Shown one piece after another: positions 22,543 through 26,834 of a stretch of 26,834 nt of DNA (its first letter is position 1; each line of letters begins with the position of its first letter). The DNA comes from a virus. Made by a program: the position numbers and the translations under genes. The notes beneath the pieces are model-generated. The model was not told where the DNA came from. It saw only the letters and a list, made by a program, of their open reading frames with translations, and ran no database searches. The DNA lies in the IMG/VR virus record IMGVR_UViG_3300033388_001796, positions 1 to 26,834 of that record; one strand, written 5' to 3'.

Positions 22543-24497
22543 TGAACTCACTTAAAATGGCTAAGATACTAGCCGCAGCTAGAGCTAAGAAGGCTATAGA
22601 TATATCTGAGAGGTATCGCACTGATACACCAGCACCAAGCCCTACCAACTCTCCCTCTCCTTATGATTCTGCTAAAGCTAGTACTAGTAGTCAAAGAGAT
22701 AAGGTACATATATCAGCTAGAGGTAAGGTAATAGATATACCAGACTCTCTTAAACCAGACCCTAATAAGGTAGCAGGTGTAACAGGCTCAAGACTAGCAG
22801 AACTAAGAGATAAGCTGGCAGGTAGAAGTAAAGAAAACCCAGCTACTATTAAGGATTGGGGCGAGTTAGCTAAGGCTGAGGAAACTAAACTACATGAGGT
22901 AGACTTAGCAGAGATAGAAGCCAGAGTAGCAGCTAGTAACGAACATATAGATAAGGAAGGTAATGCTATTACCTATAACACCCTCCAGAACGAGTTTGTC
23001 TCTCTTGCCTCATCTGGTAATTCTTGTGTTCTTATTGGTGCTGCTGGTACTGGTAAGACTACCTGTATGCAAGGTGCCTTATCTTCTCTTATTCAGACTG
23101 GTAAGATACCTGTTCTTAAGTCAGAAGGTCATCACTTCCTTACTGATGGAACTCCAGGCTGTGTTATCATAGCTTATACTAGACGCGCTACTAATAACAT
23201 AAGACGTGTCTTACCTGAAGACCTTAAAAAGAATGCTATTACAGCCCATAAGTTACTCGAATACAAGCCAGAGTTCTTTGAAGTCTTAGATGAAGAAGGT
23301 AACACTAAGAAGACTATGAGGTTCTTAGCCTCTCGTAATGAAGCTAACCCTTTACCTGCCTCTATACATACTATAGTAGTAGAAGAGTCTTCTATGTTAT
23401 CCTTAGAACTCTTTCAAGAGATTAACTTAGCCTTAGCTCATAAGGTACAGTGGATCTTCTTAGGTGACATTAATCAGTTACCTCCAGTCTTTGGCTCTGC
23501 TGTCTTAGGTTTTAGATTACTAGACCTACCAGTAGTAGAGCTTAAAGAAGTATATAGACAGGCTCTTGAGTCTCCTATTATAAGACTAGCTCATAGAATA
23601 CTATCAGGCCGTCCTATCCCTGTAGCTGAGTTTCCTGAGTGGAAGTTTAAAGGACAGTTAACTCTCCATCCGTGGAAGAAGAAGATAAGCGCAGATGATG
23701 CCACTAGAACCTTAGCCGAGTTCTTTAAGGCTGCTTATGATAATGATATATATAATGTAGATGAGGATGTTATCCTTATACCTTATAACAAAGCTTGTGG
23801 TACTATAGAGTTTAATAAACATATAGCTAACCATATAGCCAGAGTCCATCAAAGAACTACCTATGAAGTAGTAGCAGGATTTAATAAGCATTACTTCTCT
23901 GTAGGTGATAAGGTTCTCTATGATAAGGAGGATGCTGAGATAACTGAGATTAATGTACATGCGGGCTATACAGGAGCTAAGTTTCAAACAGAGTCTAAGA
24001 ACTTAGATTACTGGGGACATAATCCTAAAGCAGTAGAAGAGTATCATGCTAGTAAAGATAAGCTAACTACTGAAGCTGATACGGATTCTGATATAGACTT
24101 CTTACTAGAAGCTTGTGAGGCTACAGAAGATAGGGTAAGACAGGCCAGTCATGTTATAACCTTGCGTCTAACAGATACAGGTGACTTTATAACTATTGAA
24201 AATGCGGCTGATGTTAATAACCTCTTACATGCTTACGCTCTTACAGTACATAAGTCACAAGGCTCTGAGTGGAGGAAAGTATATCTAGCTCTCCATCAGT
24301 CTCATGCTACTATGTTACAGAGAGAGTTATTATATACAGCTGTAACTCGTGCTAGGGAAGAGTTATATGTTATCTGTGAGCCTGAGACTTTTGTTAAAGG
24401 TATAGACAGGCAGCGTATTAAAGGTAACACTCTTGCTGAGAAGGCTGAGTTCTTTAAGGGTAAGTTAGATAGTAAACTACAAGATATGGGAGATTAG
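22542..24497 (+). CDS. SF1B DNA helicase, RecD/Dda-like (651 aa)
   Basis: All core SF1 motifs are present: Walker A GAAGTGKTT (167-175), motif Ia AYTRRATNNI (211-220), motif II VVEESSM (279-285), motif III GDINQLPPV (308-316), EVYRQ (336-340), motif V TVHKSQGSEW (568-577) and motif VI YTAVTRAREELYV (598-610). These define an SF1B 5'-3' helicase like RecD2, Dda or Pif1. Motif II has Glu281-Glu282 where DE is usual, a mild change. The first 150 residues are a disordered Ser/Pro/Lys region plus a helical part and carry no motif, unlike a RecD2 N-domain. Its role is replication or recombination; the phage-encoded neighbours may be its loaders. Confidence 0.88.
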   Translation: MNSLKMAKILAAARAKKAIDISERYRTDTPAPSPTNSPSPYDSAKASTSSQRDKVHISARGKVIDIPDSLKPDPNKVAGVTGSRLAELRDKLAGRSKENPATIKDWGELAKAEETKLHEVDLAEIEARVAASNEHIDKEGNAITYNTLQNEFVSLASSGNSCVLIGAAGTGKTTCMQGALSSLIQTGKIPVLKSEGHHFLTDGTPGCVIIAYTRRATNNIRRVLPEDLKKNAITAHKLLEYKPEFFEVLDEEGNTKKTMRFLASRNEANPLPASIHTIVVEESSMLSLELFQEINLALAHKVQWIFLGDINQLPPVFGSAVLGFRLLDLPVVELKEVYRQALESPIIRLAHRILSGRPIPVAEFPEWKFKGQLTLHPWKKKISADDATRTLAEFFKAAYDNDIYNVDEDVILIPYNKACGTIEFNKHIANHIARVHQRTTYEVVAGFNKHYFSVGDKVLYDKEDAEITEINVHAGYTGAKFQTESKNLDYWGHNPKAVEEYHASKDKLTTEADTDSDIDFLLEACEATEDRVRQASHVITLRLTDTGDFITIENAADVNNLLHAYALTVHKSQGSEWRKVYLALHQSHATMLQRELLYTAVTRAREELYVICEPETFVKGIDRQRIKGNTLAEKAEFFKGKLDSKLQDMGD

Positions 24498-24499
24498 AT

Positions 24500-24877
24500 A
24501 TGACTGATAAAGATAGATATAAACTTAAAGACTATATGACTAAAGACTGTATAGGTTGTACTGTTAGAGAGACTTGCAAAGCACGTTGTAGTCATATTAA
24601 ACTGCTAATAAGACGAGGACGGTTAAAGCCTAAACAAGCTAAGAAACAACGACCACCCCAATCTTACTTACAAAGACTAGCGGGCAAGAAGAACTGGTTA
24701 CAAGGTTTTACATGTAAAAGAGTGGTTATACCCCATAGTAACTTACACCATTCAAATGCAACTATAAACGCTATATGTAGAGCTAATATAGCACTAGCTA
24801 CTGCTAGAGATTGTATAGAACAAGACTACCAGAGAGCTAAGTCAGACTATCTATCTAAACAGAAAGAGGATAAGTAA
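24500..24877 (+). CDS. Cys-rich, basic, zinc-finger-like protein (125 aa)
   Basis: Near the N-terminus (residues 16-32) lies DCIGCTVRETCKARCSH, with four Cys and a His in the arrangement C-x2-C-x5-C-x3-C-x-H, a probable zinc site. The middle is strongly basic (RRGRLKPKQAKKQRPPQSYLQRLAGKKNW), suited to nucleic acid binding. The C-terminal part is helical with two more Cys. It starts 3 nt after the helicase stop. The arrangement resembles small transcription or replication regulators, but no exact family is known to me. Confidence 0.68.
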   Translation: MTDKDRYKLKDYMTKDCIGCTVRETCKARCSHIKLLIRRGRLKPKQAKKQRPPQSYLQRLAGKKNWLQGFTCKRVVIPHSNLHHSNATINAICRANIALATARDCIEQDYQRAKSDYLSKQKEDK

Positions 24878-24878
24878 T

Positions 24879-25175
24879 ATGTCAGATACAATAGATAAGA
24901 TAATAGCTGAGTACACAGCCTTACAGCTAAAGGTAAAGGGAGCAGAAGAGTTATTACGTAGAACAGAAAACTATTGTGCTCAGAAGTTAAAAGCGCAAGA
25001 AGCTAGGTATGAAAAGCTTCGTCCTCATTGGGCTAAAGGTTATAGTTCAGACTCAGTAGCAGCTCAGTCTAAGTTAAATGCTATGTTAGAGTTATGGGAT
25101 CTATTAGAGGCTGCTAACCAAACACAAGCAGTAGCTAAGTTAAAGGAGCTTATTAAGAAGAAAGAAAGTTCTTGA
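24879..25175 (+). CDS. Small coiled-coil protein (98 aa)
   Basis: Almost entirely helical (TALQLKVKGAEELLRRTENYCAQKLKAQEARYEKLRPHWAK, 13-53, then a second helix 60-95), with heptad spacing and a Lys-rich end. Its stop (TGA) overlaps the -35 box of the promoter that drives the next gene, so this is the last gene of the helicase operon. Function is unknown; probably a dimeric accessory factor. Confidence 0.68.
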   Translation: MSDTIDKIIAEYTALQLKVKGAEELLRRTENYCAQKLKAQEARYEKLRPHWAKGYSSDSVAAQSKLNAMLELWDLLEAANQTQAVAKLKELIKKKESS

Positions 25176-25199
25176 CAATAACCTCATTCAATGTATAAT
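25172..25199 (+). promoter_or_regulatory. Consensus sigma70 promoter of the 247-aa gene
   Basis: Perfect TTGACA (25172-25177) and perfect TATAAT (25194-25199) with a 16-bp spacer. A leader of about 75-80 nt runs to the ATG at 25284. The promoter overlaps the end of the 98-aa gene. This is the best-matching host-type promoter in the window, indicating strong transcription by host RNA polymerase. Confidence 0.85.
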
Positions 25200-25264
25200 A
25201 TGTTCATAGTTTAAATTAGTTCTAACCAAAAACTAATATGTATTAAATCTAACATTCAACTAAT

Positions 25265-25280
25265 ATCTTATAGGAGATAA
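25265..25280 (+). promoter_or_regulatory. Hairpin-presented ribosome-binding leader of the 247-aa gene
   Basis: ATCTTATAGGAGATAA precedes ATG with normal spacing. TATCT and AGATA form a short stem whose loop presents most of the AGGAG. It is identical over 16 nt to the leader of the small head protein gene on the other strand (11402-11417). Confidence 0.55.
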
Positions 25281-25283
25281 CTA

Positions 25284-26027
25284 ATGAATGATGTAACTGA
25301 AAACCCAGTAGAAGAAGTAGAAGACGTAGAAGCTAATGACCCACGTGATACTTCCACCTCAGAAGCTACACCAGCACCTACCCAAGAAGAACTTGCTGGT
25401 ATTTGTGCAGATATTAAAGCTAACTATAACTCTCAAGTTAATGTTAAGCCTGTTGTCTTCCGCTTTAAGACATCTAAAGATGCTGATGGTGTAGAACTTA
25501 AACGTGACGCTCTTGAGCTTCCTATTCCTTATCCTTCTGTACAGGGTATCGTAGATATCTTAGAAGCTGGTGGTAAAGACTTAGAACTTCTGCAAGATGC
25601 GGTAGATTCTATCATCACAGCTCAAGCACGTATTATGATCACTGACGATCATGGTATTAATGCAGTTAACTTAGATACTTCTAAGTTGTCTTGGTCTGCT
25701 ATTGCTAACATGCCTAAAGCAGAACGCTCTGGTGGTGGTATTGCTAAGGAAGTTTGGGAAGACTTTGCTAACGACTACATTAAGACTATGCCAGAAGTTA
25801 CAGGTAAGGGTGTTGAACCTATTACTCGTGCGGCTAAGATCTTGCAAGGTAAGTTTGCATCTGTTAAGACTAACGTAGAAGTTATTAACTTCTTGCTTAC
25901 ACAGATTGCCTTGTATGTAGAGAACTCTAAGCGTGTTGATGAGTTCACATCTTGTGTAGAGTTCTTAGTTGATAAAGCTGATAAGCTTGTTAACACTACA
26001 CCTGAAGAACTGTTAGCTAACCTGTAG
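25284..26027 (+). CDS. Unrecognised, probably abundant acidic protein (247 aa)
   Basis: The gene is a one-gene unit between a perfect sigma70 promoter and a terminator, with a strong ribosome site. Its codon use (more GGT, CGT and GTT) is unlike the operon genes and typical of high expression. The product has an acidic disordered N-terminus (ENPVEEVEDVEANDPRDTS), a mixed core (VKPVVFRFKTSKDADGVELKRD, residues 53-74, then a helical region) and a C-terminal helix pair ending PEELLANL. The 243-aa protein has a similar layout. A ssDNA-binding or core virion/host-takeover factor is possible, but no motif confirms this. Confidence 0.8.
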   Translation: MNDVTENPVEEVEDVEANDPRDTSTSEATPAPTQEELAGICADIKANYNSQVNVKPVVFRFKTSKDADGVELKRDALELPIPYPSVQGIVDILEAGGKDLELLQDAVDSIITAQARIMITDDHGINAVNLDTSKLSWSAIANMPKAERSGGGIAKEVWEDFANDYIKTMPEVTGKGVEPITRAAKILQGKFASVKTNVEVINFLLTQIALYVENSKRVDEFTSCVEFLVDKADKLVNTTPEELLANL

Positions 26028-26052
26028 TATCTATAGGTAGTTGACTTATAGA

Positions 26053-26082
26053 AGGGTCTTACTGTTATGGTGAGACTCTTTT
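26053..26082 (+). terminator. Rho-independent terminator after the 247-aa gene
   Basis: AGGGTCTTAC (26053-26062) pairs, with two G-U wobbles, with GTGAGACTCT (26070-26079) around a 7-nt loop and is followed by four T. It ends the transcript from the promoter at 25172. Confidence 0.8.
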
Positions 26083-26120
26083 AGTAAGTTAGTTAATATA
26101 AATAGTACTAACGACAGAAA

Positions 26121-26198
26121 GTTTGATGGGTAGTTGGGATAAACCGTGTGAAGGCCTACCGCGCCCTTAACTCTCAAAGCTGAGGCTGCTCATCAAAC
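26121..26198 (+). ncRNA. Candidate structured RNA (78 nt), possible pseudoknot
   Basis: GTTTGATG (26121-26128) and CATCAAAC (26191-26198) form a perfect closing stem. Inside are GGTAG (26129-26133) with CTACC (26156-26160), and a CTCA/TGAG hairpin with an AAGC loop (26173-26184). GGG/CCC plus CGTG/CGCG pairings (26136-26138, 26145-26148 with 26160-26166) would cross the GGTAG stem and make a pseudoknot. It does not form a tRNA cloverleaf (no D, anticodon or T arm). It lies just after a terminator. Confidence 0.5.
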
Positions 26199-26210
26199 GC
26201 ATTAATCACC

Positions 26211-26292
26211 TAGCAGCTATAGTACAACTCTTAGGAGGAGCTATAGGATTTTGTAACTAAATCTCCTGACTGCTACAGGAGTATGAATTTAG
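26211..26292 (+). promoter_or_regulatory. Candidate structural switch upstream of the secreted protein gene
   Basis: CTCCTG (26263-26268) can pair with CAGGAG (26276-26281), extended by CTAAAT/ATTTAG (26257-26262, 26287-26292). Alternatively CTCCT (26263-26267) can pair with AGGAG (26233-26237) nested within TAGCAG (26211-26216) and CTGCTA (26270-26275). The two states exclude each other. The AGGAG at 26277-26281 would be sequestered in the first. An 8-nt direct repeat AGCTATAG (26215-26222, 26239-26246) lies inside. Fits a riboswitch-like leader; ligand unknown. Confidence 0.45.
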
Positions 26293-26344
26293 GTCTAGTT
26301 AAGCTACCTAGTATAAAAGCTTAGCACAAGTAAGAGGTACTTAT

Positions 26345-26647
26345 ATGTTTAAGCATTGGATCTATTCGCTTATCTGTATGGTAGCTTTAGCTTTCTCCTT
26401 TAATGTATCTGCTGTATCTCCACTAGTTACTGCTAGTTTTGATACTCCTGCGTTTACATTATCAGAGGCAGTCGGACTTCCGAGTAAGACTGTAGCTATC
26501 ACTACTAACCAAGTACAAGTAACTGCTGTTGCTTATACTCCACCTGACGCTAAGACTCGTAGCTATTCTGCTACTGTTAATAGCTTACATATCATGATCA
26601 CTGCCAAGATGCCCGAACGTGGCTATACAAAAGTTATCTTCAGTTAA
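26345..26647 (+). CDS. Secreted or periplasmic hypothetical protein (100 aa)
   Basis: A clear Sec signal peptide: MFKHWIYSLICMVALAFSFNVSA, with likely cleavage after Ala23 (VSA/VSP). The mature part is about 77 residues, beta-rich and Thr/Val-rich (VAITTNQVQVTAVAYTPPDAKTRSYSATVNSLHIMITAKM), with no Cys and no membrane anchor. The start has AGAGG 7 nt upstream. It follows a possible structural switch (26211-26292) and is followed by a weak terminator. Host-envelope interference or a virion surface part is possible, not shown. Codon use is host-like, as in the neighbouring 247-aa gene. Confidence 0.75.
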   Translation: MFKHWIYSLICMVALAFSFNVSAVSPLVTASFDTPAFTLSEAVGLPSKTVAITTNQVQVTAVAYTPPDAKTRSYSATVNSLHIMITAKMPERGYTKVIFS

Positions 26648-26668
26648 CCTAAGCTAAGGCAGCAGCCG

Positions 26669-26687
26669 ATCACAAGGATGTGATTTT
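26669..26687 (+). terminator. Weak rho-independent terminator
   Basis: ATCACA (26669-26674) and TGTGAT (26679-26684) form a 6-bp stem with an AGGA loop followed by TTT (26685-26687). Short, but placed 22 nt after the secreted protein gene. Confidence 0.5.
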
Positions 26688-26767
26688 ATATACAAGTATT
26701 ATCTAAGTGATAGTATTTATATATAAGATAAACTAACACTAACAACCAATAAGAATCTAAGAGGTCA

Positions 26768-26834
26768 ATGAGACAGTACCAGCCAATATGGGAAGCGATT
26801 AAGAAGAATAATACAGCCTCCCTAGTTGCGCCCT
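26768..26834 (+). CDS. Partial CDS at right edge (22+ aa)
   Basis: An ATG at 26768 with AGAGG just upstream (about 4 nt) opens a frame that runs to the edge without a stop: MRQYQPIWEAIKKNNTASLVAP. The amphipathic start looks like many small early phage proteins, but 22 residues are too few to name it. It follows a 120-nt gap that holds the weak terminator. Confidence 0.5.
   Translation, partial: MRQYQPIWEAIKKNNTASLVAP

Noticed and set aside
23712-23987. 91-aa minus-strand ORF in the helicase gene
   Set aside because: It is the antisense shadow of a clear helicase frame, rich in Ile/Tyr/Ser.
26121-26198. tRNA or tRNA-like element
   Set aside because: The closing stem is tRNA-sized, but no D arm, anticodon arm or T arm can be drawn, and no GTTCGA-type T-loop is present.
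1-26834. Integrase, transposase or attachment site (temperate or mobile element)
   Set aside because: No such gene or flanking direct repeat is seen in this window.

Overview
The window is part of a tailed dsDNA bacteriophage genome that infects a Gram-negative host. Head and packaging genes follow one another in a recognisable order: small terminase, large terminase, portal, scaffold, a small head protein and an SU10-type major capsid protein. A lysis cassette holds an M15-type endolysin, a two-TM holin and overlapping Rz/Rz1-like spanins; the o-spanin lipoprotein implies an outer membrane. No tail tube, sheath or classical tape-measure gene is seen. A head-tail adaptor-like protein, a spike-base-like protein and fibre/lectin proteins suggest a short-tailed phage (inference). 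The DNA is AT-rich, all genes fit the standard code (TGA is used as a stop), and no tRNA, integrase or CRISPR was found. The host genus cannot be named from sequence alone.

Layout. Positions 1-16936 are the late module, all on the minus strand and transcribed leftward: terS, a 54-aa gene, terL, portal, a 92-aa gene, scaffold, small head protein, MCP, terminator, a 185-aa gene, adaptor, tail fibre, spike-base-like protein, lectin-like protein, an 83-aa gene, endolysin, a membrane protein, a 276-aa virion protein, holin, i-spanin/o-spanin, a 541-aa virion protein, a 58-aa gene, a Gly/Ser-rich protein, and a large coiled-coil protein that leaves the left edge. Positions 16937-17419 are a divergent control region. 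From 17420 everything reads rightward: two small ORFs, a 243-aa protein with its own terminator, a 690-bp non-coding region with unusual 8-bp modular repeats, then a tightly packed operon (19306-25175). That operon centres on an SF1B (RecD/Dda-like) helicase surrounded by unrecognised proteins. It is followed by a 247-aa gene between a consensus sigma70 promoter and a terminator, a 300-bp region rich in RNA structure, and a secreted 100-aa protein.

How it works together (inference). The rightward genes look like DNA-metabolism or host-takeover genes, with the repeat-rich region as a candidate origin or operator. The leftward genes build the virion and lyse the cell. Two late genes look damaged or unusually decoded: the left-edge protein needs a -1 frame change near 1351-1431, and the small head protein has AAG or TTG where an ATG is expected.

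Most interesting leads: the in-phase octamer arrays at 18780-18847 and 19152-19183; two structured RNA candidates at 26121-26198 and 26211-26292, the second with mutually exclusive hairpins; and a shared hairpin-presented ribosome-binding leader used by a late and an early gene.
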